NCBI GenBank assembly: GCA_965112735.1
Contig: OZ218960.1
Span: forward strand, 1,302,001-1,366,000
Direction of reading: 5' to 3'
Origin: Phaeosaccion multiseriatum
Lineage: Eukaryota > Ochrophyta, other classes
Length of the DNA: 64,000 bases
Below the pieces are notes generated by a model. That model ran no database searches. It saw only the letters and a program-made list of their open reading frames with translations, and was not told where the DNA came from. A program made the translations under genes and the position numbers. Shown here one piece after another: positions 33,271 to 58,038 of this stretch; the stretch's first letter is position 1, and each line of letters starts with the position of its first letter.

Positions 33271-36200
33271 CCGGTGATGGTCAAGGTCAGCATGCTCATG
33301 GAAATCATGAGAGCATATACTTCTGCGCTGAGGCTATCGTCAAACTGTGACGCGACGAGCAGCCCCAGCGTCATGCAGTTACACAACACGTAAAAGCCCT
33401 CCACGACGTTGGCCAGTAGGTTGTTAAAGGGTCCCACCACCGCGAGGGCCACAAGCTCTCCTAAGCCGCAAACCAAGAAGATGAAGGACGTTGCCTGCAA
33501 AAGCGATGAAGGGGGATGGAGGGCAAGGGCGGGTGGCAAGGTGAGAGCCACTCAGCGGCAGCGAGTACCGCCATGTCGAGGCGACTCTCCCCCTGCTGGC
33601 GCGCTGTCAGCAGCCAAGCAAACGCCAAGAAGCAGCGGAGGATTGTGGGCGCATGTCCTATCCTGTCGCCTGCCTGGCGTCCTTCCTCCCCTCTTACTCC
33701 TGCTTGTACGCCAATACAGTACCTTCGTTTCTCCCACTGCCCCCGCCACCACGCCCAGCACGAGGCCTTTGGCCAATATCACGAGAAGGTGCTTGCTTCC
33801 CTGTGAACACATCCACCAGGCGGACGGACGGACGGACGGACGGAAGCGCAACACAGACAGCACAAACGGGGTGAGGAGTCAATTCGTGGGATACCGCTTC
33901 ACTGAGGCCCTGAAGCCCTTCGCGCCCTCCAAGCCGAGCAAGCTCAAGCCATCTATGACGGACCTGTCGAGTGTACTCAGAGAAGAGGGGCTCGTAGCCA
34001 ATGCGCATGCGGCGTAAATTGATACGACTCGTTTCGTTCGCTTTGGTATGCCACTCCCCCCGCGCGGCCCTTGTACAATAGCCGGAAGATTGGCACCGAA
34101 GGAGGGCAACAGAAGCCACAGGCGAGGTGGGAGGGAAAATGATCGTCTCTTTAGACAGAGGGGTCGCAGATGAAGGGCCAAGCTGGTGATGGAACGATAG
34201 AGAGGGAGGGAGCGAGAGGACAGGACACAGCTGGGGAACGGACTTACCAGGTAAAGATGGATGTTCCTTCTTTCCATGCTCGCTTGAGCCCTCGCCATGC
34301 CCTCGTTCGAAGAGGCATGTTAAGACGCTGTTCCCAATTGAGAAATAGGGGTTGTTCAAGGGAGGAAGGTGGGGGGTGAGCGAGACAGAGACTCTCGCCT
34401 CTGCTGTCATGCTTCGCAGTCGACTGCCGTAGCTACGGAATGAATTTGTTCAGCAGGCGTTCCCATCCCCATGTCCCGCTCTTGCAGACGGACTCTCTTT
34501 GCTTGAACTCACTCACCACTTGGCGCTGGTACTCCTCGTAGTTGCGGTAGACGAGAGGAGCCGATTCGGCCACCACCTGCACAGGAGGAGAAGGGAAGGA
34601 AAGGGAAGGGGAGGGGAGGAGAGGTGAGGGAAGATGAGACTGCGTGAGGTGAGCGAGGCAGGGGAACACCATTGGGGCCCGAAGTGGGCGACACTGCGCC
34701 ATTCGTCTGATAAAAGCTTTGGCCGCAAGGAGCGAGGGCTTTCTGGAAGGCTGCCCTAGGGTACTCACCATTCGATGGATAACATTGTAGATGCTGTAGA
34801 GGAGCAGCACAGGGAAGCAGAGGAAGGACACCAAAGCCATCGCGGAGATCTTGGGGCAGCTCCCCCCTAGCACAATTGCTTCGCTCTGCCGGTGCATGGG
34901 CGTGGGAATGAGTAAGAGGCGGGGTCAAGAATGGGATAGCCCAGCGGTGATGTCCAAGCTCCTCTGCACAAGCGCTGCTTACCTGAGCCTCGACGGCCCC
35001 CTCGAAGCAAAAGAGAAGCCACAGTATCTCGATGTGCTGGGAGGTGCAAAGGGCACAGCAAAGGCGTGAGAGCCCGACGAGGACGCAAACATTGAGGGTT
35101 TCAGGAAGGGAGAAAGAGAGAGCAGCGCCGTCTGCTCGCTACGCACCGGGATGTAGATAAGGTAGTGAGGGTCTCGGCGCATCAGCTGCAGAACATGCGC
35201 TGTAGTGACCACATTCGCCTTTGAGTCGGCCCTTGCAACGGCTTGGGCATCAAAGCCGTCTTCTTCATCCTAAGGTGCGTGGTGAGGGGAAGGGCGGGAC
35301 GAGACGCGAGTTGTGATCAGAGGCGAGCGACGCTCACGTCAACATCAATATCGAGAGAATCGAGAACGTTGTGTCAACTCCTCCGCCGCCGCCCTCAGCC
35401 AGTGGGGACGATTCCCTAAACTCATCTTCAAACCACTCTCACCATACTCGTTCTCCTGACACCCAACTTGTCGTGGATGGCTCGGGTACGCATGAGCTGC
35501 TCCTCGTTCTTGGTCATTTGCTTGGTGCGCTCGACGGCGAAGATTGCTGCCTCTCGGTGGGAGATCCAGAGGAGATGCACAAGGATCAGCACCAGCAGAA
35601 GCCCGAACACCTGAGGACGAGCAAGAGAGGCGAGGGACGATGAAACGCAGGAGGGGGCGAAGGTCAACTCTATGGAAGACCAGCAGTCGAGCCGACTTCC
35701 CTAAGCTCATCTTCTGTACTTCGGGGGCACACAAGAAGCTGTACTTGCCATCGTGAAATTGCCCAGGAATTTGTTAACGCTCTCCCGACCATCCTCGTCC
35801 AAGTTGCTGCTCACAGGAAGGAAAGAGAAGGAAAGGGAAGCCACGCATGTACAAGTGAGTTGGGGGAGGCCAGGGCGCCAGGCACGTGGTCCGTTACAAA
35901 AGCTCAACCCAGAGAAAGGACAGTGGGGCAAGGACACAAGAGACAGACAGGCACCATTCTTTTATAAAGGATGACAGAAAGTGGAGGTGATGTAATTCAA
36001 GTGTTGCTCTCGCAGGCATCATCCACCATCACTGCGTGGAGGGACTGCAGCTCGTGCCACACTCACGTGCACACGGTCGGGAACGACACGATTCCCCACA
36101 GATTGAACTTGTCGAAAGACGCCGCTAAGGCCCCAAAGCCGGGCAATCTCGCCGGCTGAGAAGGGGGAAAGAGAAAGGCAGAAGAAGGGCCGTGTTCAGT

Positions 36201-39200
36201 TCGTTCGTCTGTTCGAAGGAAGTGTAGTCTCGGGAGCGGGGCGACGAAAGCTGTGATGTTGGTAGCGATAGCTGAAAGGCTGCACTGAGCCAACGCTTCG
36301 ACCGCCCATGACTTACATCCGTGACTTGGCCTAGCAGTGACATCATCTTGATCTAAGAAGCCGCGTGCGTAAAAGTATGTGCGTATGCGAAGCGCGAGCA
36401 GCGGGGGCAGCAACGAGAACGGCATCAGTGAGGGAGTGGGCCTTGGCATGCTGACCCTGCTCGTCCTTAGGGATATGAAGCCGTTCACAAATCAAGCTAT
36501 CCCTCCTCTCCGGCTTCCGTCCCAGTAGTCGTCTCGCGGGGTGCCAACATGCCCCTCCCTCCCCGCACAACGAGTGACCTGCGCCTTACCTGCCCGAGCA
36601 TGAGCCACGATGTGGACGATGAGCCGGACCGTGCACTGCCGTCGCTGGTATTGGTGGCCGTGCTCCCTTGCTGCTGCTCCCCTCCACCTACATCGGCGCC
36701 TTTGCCAGGATCGGCCATTCCTCCATCTGCTCCGGTGGTGGAGTTCGGCGCCCCTCCCCCGCCTCCGCCCCCTCCGCCTCCGCCCGCCCCTCCCGCCCCC
36801 CCGCCCCCTCCCCCTACCGCGGCCGAGTTGGTGCTTGCAGCAGCGCTGCAGCCCCCCAGATGCAAGAAGGTCCGACCCACACGGCCAGCGAGCGAAGCAA
36901 GTAGACAGTGAGTACTACGGGAGACAGGGGTAGGGAATAGAAACACCCTGACATGGAATGACCGGCAGCTCTGGCCCCTCGTTATAGTGCGGAGGGGAGG
37001 GGAGGGGAGGAGAGGGGAGGAAGTCTCTGGAACCACACCAACCCACCAACCGACCCGCCCGCCCACCCACCAGCCCACATACCCACCTTGCGGACGAGGC
37101 GGAAGCCGACGCCGACGCGGAAGCGGTCGTGGCCGCTGCGGATGCCGTAGCCGTAGCAGTAGCCGCCGCGCCTCCAACTGCGACACTTACTGCCACCGCG
37201 GCCGTCGTGCCCAGGGCCTCCTCCACCACCTGCTTGGGGGGCGGGGCTGGGGTGGGCGCGGGGGTGGGGACGTCCGTGGTGTTGATGAAGGTGAAGTCCG
37301 TGGTCACGTGGACGGTCGGAAGGTCCACGTCCACCCCAGTGATCGTCAGGGTGGAGGTGGAGGCTTGCAGGACCCACGAGGACAAGATTTGCCGGAAGGC
37401 CGAGGTGTTGGACAAGCCGTCCAGAATGGCCTCGGCTGCGGCGTTGGGTGTGTCTGAGAGCAGGTCGGCGGTGTTGTATGTGACCTCGGCCGTGTAGTTG
37501 AGCAGGTAGGAGCTGGTCAGTGCAGACACTGTCGATGGCTCCGCCGAGAAGAAGGGCAGCTGGACGGTCGGAGTCGAGTCCACAAAGGTGGGCAGCGATG
37601 CCCCGAGAACAAATAGCGTGCCGTTGTACAGCATCTGCTCCACGGTGGAAGCATTCGCGGACAGGCCTGCGCAGGAGTTGACGAGCACATGCGAGTAGCG
37701 AGTCGGCGGTAAAAAGAAGTAGACAAGTCAAGAACAGCGAGGCTCTGGGGGCGGGAGGTTGCCAAAGCAATGCTTTGTGCGCAAATCAGGCACACGGGTA
37801 CGGCGTTGTCGCCAGTGGGTCGCTTCGAAGGAGGTAAGTTGAGAAATTGATCGGATCGGACCAGGTCCCTGTGAACAGTGCATACCTTCCGATGAGAGAG
37901 CTCGCCGCCCGGATGTAGTGCTGTTGCCGCTTGTCGTGGAGTTGAAGGTGACAACAGTCCAAAGCTGCTGACTAAACGATGTCAGAGCTATAGGTGCTGG
38001 CGTTGGAGCTGCTGTTGCGGCATTCTTTGGCACGGCTGTTGGAGCTGCCGTTGGTGCTACTGTCGGAGCTGCTGTTGGGGCAGCTGTTGGGGCTACTGTT
38101 GGAGCTGCTGTTGGAGCTGCTGTTGGAGCTGCTGTTGGGGCTGCTGTTGGAGCTGCTGTTGGGGCCATTGTTGGCGCTGCTGTTGGAGCTGCTGTTGGGG
38201 CCATTGTTGGCGCTACTGTTGGAGCTGCTGTTGGAGCTGCTGTTGGAGCTGCTGTTGGAGCTGCTGTTGGAGCTGCTGTTGGAGCTGCTGTTGGAGCTAC
38301 TGTTGGGGCTGCTGTGGGTGCCTGTTAGATACACCCCATGCAGCGTGCGAAAGTTAGTGAGAAGCATGGTGGAGGAGGCCACAGAGGGGCAACAAAGCAA
38401 AACGAGGCACACGCAGGTAACCCTCATCTTCGACGGAGCAGCAGTAGGCCCCTGTGTAGGCGCGGCGGTCGGTGCCGCTGTCGGTGTCAAGGTGGGGGTC
38501 TGGCAGATGATGACACAGAAGGGATAGTGTGAAAGGTTGGTACGGCATAGATAGTTGGACACAGGCGAGGCAGGCAGACGAAAGCGGTTCGGGAGTGTGT
38601 GCCCGTGATCATCGGGAGGGCTGCGTACCTGAGTTGGGGCCAGTGTCGGAGCGGCGGTTGGAGCAGGCGTAGGCGCCGCTGTATCAAACGCGAAGTCCAA
38701 GCCGCCCGTCAAGGGAAGGTCTGCTGCTTCTTCTCCAACGTAGAGGTCAGCAGTTTCCAGCCCAAGCTGACCGCTGCGAGTAGAGCCGGTTTAGGGACAA
38801 GCACGCGGTTGGTTAGTGCTGGCCCGAACGAAAATGACGAGAAAGCAAGGCCAGCCTTCGGCCGGGTATCCCGAGTATGTGGTTTATACACAGCGCTGCG
38901 TTCCCACTCCCGCACACACGCAACACATCGCATGGCCTAAAAGCTCGGGACGGGGCCCTTCAGCATGGGGCCCATCCCGTCTGTGTTTGCTCATTCATTA
39001 CCTATCGTTACTTCCCCAGCACACGAGCTCCTCAGTCGTCTCGATGACCGCGCAGAGCCCTTTCTCTCCCACGCACAAGCTCTCTGCAATGCCATCACTA
39101 CTCGCGCCAAAAGGAACAGCGTCCAAGTTGTCGCCCATTTCACCAGTGCCGTCACCTATATTGGTGGTAGACCCAATGGCAAGTTGACCTGGTCACGTTG

Positions 39201-42200
39201 GGGCAGCGTCGCAAGTGGAAAGCAAGGAAAGAGCCGAGAAGAGTGCTGTCAAGCGCCGCACTTTGGGGTGGGGCGAGCAATGCGAAGCCCTTTTCATGTC
39301 CCTCGTCGTCATCAGAAGCAACCGCACGTACCGTATGTGTTACTTCCAAAGCACTTCACCGCTCCTGATGGGAATGCACAGCACATCAGAGCGTGAATGA
39401 GGGAGGGGGGGGGGGGCGTTGGTCATTCTTTTCAAGGAGGCCAAGGAGGCCACAGTCAGTCCGGAAGCCGAGCGGTGCTAGCCAAAAAGGTATCGGGTGA
39501 GCCAGAGCCCTCCCCAAGTCGCGACCAGAGCTGAACGCGTACATACCGTTCTCGAAAAGTACACACGTGAACTGTTTTCCCGCGTGTATAGCACTTGGAG
39601 TGAGGCCAGTGCCCAGATCCAGGCCGCTCTGTTGAATAGAAGAGGAGCCAGGCAGTAATGTAGAGGCACAGCCAAGGAGAGCGAAATTTAGAATCAGCTT
39701 TCCTGTCCCCATCAAAGGCCAAGTCTTGACTTCGCCCCGCTCCCTGGTTCCTCCACCTACCATGTTTGTGGGGCTCGTTTCGTCGTCTTCCAACCCGGTT
39801 CCCAGAGCTCCTGAGAAGAGGAGGAAAAGGTTGTGAGCCATTCGAGGATTTGAATAGAAGTCCGACACTTGATCGATGGCAGGCATGCTATGTAGTGTCC
39901 TCCTCTTCTCGCCTAATGCATTCCGCTTCGCGTGCGTAAGTGCTTACCGTCGTCGCCTCTCCCCCAGCAGACCACGTCCTTGTTGGTGCTATCCGTATCG
40001 TTCTGTCGAATCTGTAAGTACGCGGCATCGTCAAGGGGGCAAGAATGAGGAGGATGGCAAGGAAGCGGGCTCGAGCAGACCCAAGGAATGAATCTCCCCA
40101 CGGAATCTCCCTGCAGGCAAAGCACAAGCTTCGCTTACCACGCATGTATGGTCATAGCCTGTAGCGAGGGCGATGGCTGTGGTGCCAGCACCGACGTCAA
40201 CCTCGGCCAAGCCATCCCCCATCTCAGATGCCAGTGTTCCAAGCGTATTGTCCACCCCGCTAGTGCCGATGCCCAGCTGTGGTGTGAGCAAGACAGTGGG
40301 AGAGGGAGGAGGGCATTGATGATGAGGGCATGAGCTCATACATGCCATACGGAGATGCTCGCACTGGCTGGCTGGGCTGGTCATCTCCTCACCTGGCCGT
40401 AGGTGTTGTCTCCCCAGCACGCCACGTTGCCCGTGTCCAGAATCTGTTGGAGGTACGTGCACAGGAGGATGACGATGATGAATGAATGCATGCACGTTCG
40501 TCAGCTCGGGCAACAGGGGGCAGACAGTCTCAGGAGTGACGGAGCGATATGTAAGATGACCACCCTCTGTACTGATGGTCTGCGACCCTCGTGCTCCCTC
40601 CATATCTTCCTCCAACCACAGGAAGGTGGCGACAGGCAGGAAGGTACTTACCACGCACACATGCTCCTCGCCGGCAGCGATCGATGTTGCTGTCCTTCCA
40701 GTGGGGAGCTGCACAATCGTCATATCGGCCATCGATTCACCAGAAGAGCTCGATGCCCCAAAGGTGGCCTCCGTACTTCCCTGCCCGCACTGTTACGGTA
40801 CGTCCACAAGAGCGAAAGCGGTGCCTTCGTCAATCATCTGTGTGCAAGGGGGTTGATTTCCGCAGCTACCAATACATCTCTCCCCTGGGCTGACGGACAG
40901 CGTGCGAAGTACCTACTCCCTGCTGTGCTCACTCACCTGTCCCTTCCCATTGTCGCCCCAGCTGCGCACGGCCAAAGACAAACACGAGTGGGATGACGAG
41001 AAAGTGAGAGGAGGGCCGAAACAACAAGGAAAAGGCCGGACAAGCAGCTGACAGTCCAGGTGGAGAGAGAGAGGCAGAGGTGAGCGGAGTAGTCAGAGAG
41101 ATCATCAGCAGCGGCAGGTCCTTCCCCGCAGAGAAAGTCAAAGCAGGATATTACCATTTCACGTTCCCAGATGCCAGCAGCGCACAGTTCACTTGCTTCC
41201 CGCTGGTTATCTGTATAGCTGTCTCTCCCAGATCCACTGCTCATTCGAATGAAAGCGCGCAGCAAGGATCAGAGTTGGAAGGAAGCACGCGGGTCTCAGC
41301 CAGCCATCAGGGAGCTGACGGCAGCAACAGCAGTAACAACACCAATGGGAGAGCCTTCCTCAAAGGCTGAAGGACAAACCTGCCCCTCACCGCCGGTCAG
41401 AGCACTCAGAATGATCAGATTGAGATGGCAACCGAAAGAGCACAGAATGAAGGGCGGCCTTCTTACCTTCACCCAAGCTGTCGCCCTTTTGAAGCCACAC
41501 AGCAGCAATTCAAGACAACGGGAAAAGAAAGCACGTGTTTCAGAGGAAAAGGTAAGCACGGAGTATAGTAACTGACTCAACGGTTGGACTGAGCGCTGTG
41601 GACAGGACGAGACCCAGATTGCATCCCGCCACGTAGCTACTCACCATATCCGAGGCGTCCTCCCCTCGGTCATATGTGTCGTCCTGCAGGCACCAACGAG
41701 GGAACAAGACAAGCGATAGAGTGAAGCCGCATATACCACAGTCTACTCAATCTCCGTAAGCCTCCCCTAGACCCAGTACGGCCTGCCCTCTCCTACCTGT
41801 CCCAGCTGCCCCTTCGCATTCTTCCCCCAGCATTTTACCCCCCCTCCGGCGGAGCCAAGCTGTTGGACCAAAGAGTGAGAAGGGCACCAAGCCAGCAGGC
41901 AACGAAGACGCAAGTACTGAATTAGGCATGCTACAGCCGTGGCTAGAGGCTCTTGTGCCTTCTTACCGCACATCCGCCGTGATGCGAAGCGGAGATTTCT
42001 TGGGCACTGAATCCCGTGCCAAGATCAATCGGATTCTGTCCAGCAGGGCGAGGGAGGGGGGCACGTGTGCCAAGCAAGCAAACAAGAAGGGCACGTTAAT
42101 ACAAAGACTCCACCCGCCCTATACCTCCAGAGGTAGCCAAGAGCACAGGCAGAGGAGGCGAGGAAAGAGGTGTGGCTGGGCTCCCACCGTCAAGGCGAGA

Positions 42201-42629
42201 ATGTCGTCCATCTCGCCAGCTTCATCCCCCAAGTCTTCAAGGGTGTCCGTGAGGCCTATCCCCAGAGCACCATAGTTGTTGCTGTGCGGACAAGCACAGC
42301 AGAGCGACAGGGGACTGGATGTGTTTAGAGGGACAGATATGCATGATGCTTTACACTGCTTGGCTACATGCGTCCACCTCCTCCTGCCCTTGGCTGCTGC
42401 CGATACCCTCTGCTTAAGTGCTTCTGAACCGAGGCTTCTCCTCAAAGACTCACCTCCCCCAGCATTGGAGTACTCCAGAAGGAGTATGCAGGACGCATGT
42501 GCCTTTATGGTCCGCTGCACACACCACGTCCCCAGAAGCAGCCTTCGCAAGCCAAAACCGCGTGCCGCCTTGGAGCAAAAGATACGCCCACCACAAAGCT
42601 CCTCGCCACGCTCTCTCCCTGGGTGCCAT
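31649..42629 (-). CDS. RCC1-propeller multi-pass membrane protein, left palindrome copy
   Basis: Mirror copy of the gene at 43003-54451. Exon 1 is 42629-42454, exon 35 is 32744-32661 and exon 36 is 32458-31649. The exons between correspond one-to-one (left x equals about 85,632 minus right x near the centre). Differences from the right copy: the PT-rich exon 19 is 60 bases longer (five 12-base units); the last intron is only 202 bases, with a CA repeat; and the last exon is 810 bases instead of 714. That exon agrees over its first ~50 codons (RYAPTRKLMR..., STRVDKRRADLAKEKK) and then diverges strongly. The predicted length is about 1,645 residues. An extra in-frame ATG at 42695 could add 22 residues. 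See the right copy for domains. No frameshift or premature stop is seen, so both copies look functional. Confidence 0.8.
32470..32570. repeat. (CA)n microsatellite in the last intron of the left copy
   Basis: A CA repeat with CGCA interruptions. The equivalent intron of the right copy carries an unrelated (TGTC)n array. A second CA tract (33078-33268) occupies the intron between exons 33 and 34 and is matched by 52322-52530 in the right arm. Confidence 0.9.
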
Positions 42630-42643
42630 GTAAGAGCAGCCTC
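32661..42643. repeat. Left arm of a large palindrome
   Basis: Reverse complement of 42989-52945. The match begins at 42643/42989 (taagagcagcctc) and includes introns. Paired coordinates sum to 85,632 from the centre to ~39,500 and to 85,594 near 33,300, so only 38 net bases of indels occur over 9 kb. Homology continues outward through the last exon but at much lower identity. Confidence 0.97.
37975..38322. repeat. 12-bp coding minisatellite (PTAAPTV units), left copy
   Basis: Tandem units of gctgttggagct on the plus strand, encoding Ala-Pro-Thr-[AV] on the minus strand. The matching array in the right copy is at 47312-47590 and is 60 bases shorter. Confidence 0.92.
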
Positions 42644-43002
42644 CTGCCCGGTGAAAGAGTAAACTTCCACCCCACCAAGTTTTCTCGTTTCTCATCCATG
42701 GCACTAATGCACTAATGCTTTAAGACCGTCCACGATTTTACTTTTGCATCGATCCGCAGTCAAGGGTAGTTTCAGTTTCAGTGTCGGGGTGCACTCTAAC
42801 TTGCCGCCTGCTCCTAAGCCCCACCACAGGAAGCTCAGTTTGGGGCCCGTTGCGGTCTTGTCCTGTCCCTTCGTGCGTTCAGTGCTCGTACGTTCAGAAG
42901 GAAAAGAATAATAAGTCAGGGAAGTTTGTAACCGTCAGACCCAGCCATGGTCCTGTAAATTGGACTGGATCGTACGTAACAGCCGGCAGAGGCTGCTCTT
43001 AC
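42630..43002. promoter_or_regulatory. Single-copy spacer and bidirectional promoter of the palindromic gene pair
   Basis: The non-repeated spacer is 42644-42988 (345 bases). The two start codons lie only 14 bases inside each arm, at 42629 and 43003. The upstream sequences of the two genes are therefore different faces of the same spacer. It contains short direct repeats (actaatgc twice near 42703, tttcag twice near 42770) but no recognised promoter motif. Confidence 0.6.
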
Positions 43003-54451
<11,449 letters not shown>

Positions 54452-55080
54452 TTGCTCAAAGCTGCTTGGCTAGTGTTTGATGATAGACAGTAGGCTTGAG
54501 GAGGAGTCCAACCAGAGGGGCAGAAGGGTGCCTCTGCCCTGTACAATGATGACATGAGCCTTGGGTACTTTATTTCATTCTCTCTCCCCTCGTCTCCTCG
54601 CCTCTTTTCATCTCGCCTTCCTCTCTTCTCACCTATCCTCTCCCATTCTCTCTGCCCCCCCCCCCCCCTCCGCCTCCTCTCGAGTCACTTTTCGCCGCTA
54701 ATTGTCCTTCTCTCCCGATCACAATGAAGTATGTCCGTGCCTCCCCTTTTTACGTGAAAGACCCCCAACAAGATGCCCGGGGAGGGAGCGTGGCGGGCTT
54801 TCTGGTTATTACCCCCCCTTGACGGTGGCAGCCCCAGCAGTGAGGCACAAGCCATCCTCGCCTCATCTCTTTTGCGCCCCAGACTGCTGCTGCTGCTGCT
54901 GTTTTTTGTTTTTGTTTTTTGGCACTGCCTCGGGCTTTCGCGCCAGTTCCATCACCTCAAATGGCGCGGTAGTGAAGAACCAACATAACAAATTGAGGAT
55001 CCGATGTACTTCAAAAAGGAGAAGAAGACGCAAGACAAAAACAAGGAAAAGAGAAGAAGTTTTTTTGTTTTCCTCAACTC
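54452..55080. other. Intergenic region between tandem genes
   Basis: About 630 bases. It holds the 3' region of the palindrome gene, pyrimidine-rich tracts (54580-54690) with a C run at 54656-54668, a T-rich stretch (54899-54920) and an A-rich stretch before the next ATG. No gene is supported. Confidence 0.5.
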
Positions 55081-56440
55081 ATGTCGGTGACTACCCCCGC
55101 ACAGCTTGAGGCGATTGTCGAAAGGGATTACTCAAGCATGTAAGTGCTGCTGCTTCTTCTTCCCCCCAATCCCCTCTTCCCCCCACCTGCTGAATCAAAT
55201 GCCTCAACAAGTCCTTACGTAATCATCGTACTCTCCTTACAGGGTGGGGAGGGAATTCAAGCTTTCAGGACTGACGAGCGCTAAGGGACGGACTCTGAAC
55301 GGGCGCAGGTGTGTACACACAGCCTAGTGGGGGGAGCCCCGCCTCAATCCCCCTCCCCCCCTCATTTGCTCAAGAGCCCCACACCAAGCTCTCACCCACC
55401 TCCCTCCTCGACGAATTGGTAGAGGACGTGTTACAGGTCGCTCCCAATCCAACAGGATGCTCTTCATCTTCCAGCAGAGTCCACCAGCACCACCAGCAGC
55501 AGCAGCACCTGAGCCTCCACCCGCCCCCATCCTTGTAAAGTTTTGGAACCTCGCCAACCCAGATGTATACTGTGATTCTCCTGTGGAGTCGCCGTCAATC
55601 CCCCCGGATGAGCTGCGGGCTCGTCTATCCAAGGTCGTGAGGGAGAAAGAAGATGAGTGCTCCCTTGCTGCTGCTCGGGATAGAGACGACCAACGCGCCC
55701 GACTGGCGTTTCTGAAACGCCATTTAAGTGGAGGAGGAGAAGGAGGTGACGCCGCCGCTAGCCTTGCTATTCCATTGAGCGCGTGTATGGATCCCATGGT
55801 CCCTGAAGAAGAGAGGAACCCCTTTCTGATATTCATGTACAGCTTGCGGCCAGGGTGCGTGGGCCAGGGTACGGTGGACCTGGCGCACTTCGCCGAGGGG
55901 CTGGTGGGGTGCCGTGGCGGGTCTCAGTGTGCCATTTGCCTCGGTCAGATAGAGGAGGGCAGCCGTGCGGGGTCGGGGTCTGAAACAACAACAGCAGCAG
56001 CAGCAGCAGCAGCAGGAGGAGGAGGAGGAGGAGGAGCAGAAGGAGGACAAGGAGCAGGGCAGCTCTCCTTCCCATGCGGGCACGTTTTCCACTACTCCTG
56101 CGCGCAAGAGTGGCTCCTCCATCAGCAGAGCGAAATGACGAACAGCAGAGAGGGTGGAGGGGGGACTGCTCCTTCGTGCCCCATCTGTCGAGCACAGCTC
56201 GTCATGGCGCCGCAAGAGTTCCTGTCCACCTACGACTACGAGTACAAGCTTGAGCTCCGCCTCAAAGAGTGGGTCATCAGTGGCATGTGCCAGCGCTGCC
56301 AGATGCACTTCCATGAGAAGGATCCCTTGGTCACCTTTTGGGATGCCGCTCTGCAAGCCACCAGGGTAGTGCCGAGGAGCAGGTTGCCGGAGGCCATGGC
56401 AGCGGCGTTCGGGGACGACGTGCCGTTCGTGATGGCGTAG
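55081..56440 (+). CDS. RING-H2 zinc-finger protein, probable E3 ubiquitin ligase
   Basis: Three exons: 55081-55139, 55243-55308 and 55456-56440. They total 1,110 bases, 369 residues. The N-terminus (MSVTTPAQLEAIVERDYSSM, then VGREFKLSGLTSAKGRTLNG) resembles the short KOW-like segment found next to zinc-finger domains in protist proteins. A Pro/Ala-rich linker follows. The RING-H2 finger is at ~200-285: CAIC, then a ~60-residue Gly/Ala-rich insertion, then PCGHVFHYSCAQEWL and CPICRAQL, so all eight zinc ligands are present. A further CQRCQMHFH pair lies near residue 325. RING-H2 proteins recruit E2 enzymes for ubiquitin transfer; the substrate is unknown. It is the only gene here in tandem with its upstream neighbour. 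Its stop lies 58 bases from the stop of the convergent gene. Confidence 0.85.
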
Positions 56441-56498
56441 ATAGTAATCGAAACTCTTTGAATTTTCCTTTCAATTAAAAAAGTAATCATGTCCTTTC

Positions 56499-58038
56499 TC
56501 ACCATGTACCGCCAGCAGGGCCATTGCCGCTTGCCTGCGCCATTCGCTGCGCCTTGAACCTGGAAATCCTCGCGGGTGGAGGAGCAGCAGCCGCAGCAGT
56601 TGGTAATACAGCAGCAGCTTCTGTGCTACGCTCACCCGAGAATGGTACCCTCTCCCGCCCTTCTGAGCCTGCGGCTGCTCCCAGCTCTGCAGGATGTGCT
56701 GCCGCGGTACCTCCTTTCTTCTCTCTAACCTGGCCCACTATCCCTGGCTCTTCTCCCTCCCGCTGCCCCTCTCCCTCTCCACCTGCCTCTCCATCTCCCT
56801 CTCCCTCTTCTTCTTCATCTTCTTCTTCATCTTCATCTTCCTGTTGCGAGCCCCGCGGCGCCATCTGCATGTTGAACTCCTTCATGAGAGTAGAGGCACC
56901 CCCGACCTTGACGGGGGCCATTACGTCACGGACCACAGGCCCACCATTCTCCCCACCCTCCTCGTCCTGGTCTCTCTGGTGGTGAGAGGGAGCGCCATCT
57001 ACTCGCAATGGTGCTTTCGGGGCTCGTACTGCAGCTCGGCCAGCCCCCGATTTCACCGCTGCTGCTACTGCAGATTCTGTCCGTGTTGGCGGTTGTATTG
57101 ACTCTGCTGCTGTCATGCCTCCTCCTCCTCCTCCTGCTGCTGCTGCTGCTGCTGCGGCCGCGGTTGCTACTGTAGTGGACAATGCCACTTGCTTCTGCTT
57201 CTTCTTCTTGTTAGACTTGGCTGCGAGGAAGCCCTTCCCCCAGCTCCCCCCGAGGGCCCCCTTCTTGCCGTGACTCACAGTCGCTGCTGCTTGAGCTGCC
57301 GCCGCTGCCACTCCTGCTGCTGCAGAGATGGGAGTACGGCAAGGCGCCACACATGAAACCGTGTGGTGGGAGGTGGGCCGGGGGGGGGGGGGGGGGGGCG
57401 ATGAATGGCTGCGCCACGAGGTGGGCAGCGGAACAGACTACTGTACCAGGAAGGCTTCAGCTTGAGGGAGTAAGTGAGCAGCACAGCCTTCACCTCATCT
57501 CACCTTCCTTCTCTTTCTCCTCCGCCTCGAGCTCCATCCTTTCCAGCTCCGCGAGAGTAGCGTCAAGATCGTCCTCTTCGTCTGCGTTGTCCTTGCCGCC
57601 GTTGCCTCTGCTTTCATATCCACTCTTTCCCACGGCGCGGCTTTGGCCACTCTCTCCGCCCTCTTCCTGCTGAGCGAAATTCCGCGCAGTCTCGGGGGAT
57701 GCCTGAGGAAATCGCAGACACAGAAAGGAGGGAAATCCCCCCCCCCCCACATTGGTAAGTACCCCTGAAGGGGTCACAACGGCCGACAAAAGAACCCACA
57801 GCCTCCTCCCCTCCTCTCCGCTACTCGCACCCACCTTGAGTATCTTTCCTAGCTCCACGGCCTCAAAGCGCGTCTCCTTTCCCTCGTCGTCCACGTACTC
57901 CCTAATCTCCATCATCTTTAGTCCACCCATGTCTGCCATTCCCGCCTCCTCCCCAATCTCGTCCACATCCAAGCTTGAGCCCTCATCATCATCGTCATCA
58001 ATCACAGCATTCTCTTTTCCCACCTCATCCCCAACCAT
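56499..58038 (-). CDS. Acidic/basic low-complexity protein of unknown function, weakly URI1-like
   Basis: Three exons: 58038-57835, 57702-57504 and 57319-56499. They total 1,224 bases, 407 residues. Residues 1-68 are acidic (DDDDDEGSS) with MMEIREYVDDEG. Exon 2 has a charged helix (ATLAELERMELEAEEKEKE). Exon 3 is Ala-rich, with WGKGFLAAKSNKKKKQK, another acidic block, and a C-terminal PPARISRFKAQRMA. A KGFL-Lys cluster and a terminal SRFK motif are reminiscent of the C-terminal region of URI1/unconventional prefoldin-type proteins, but no prefoldin coiled coil is present. That assignment is weak. It is probably nuclear or cytosolic, with no membrane segment. It shares a 203-base interval with the divergent WDR33 gene. 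Confidence 0.6.
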
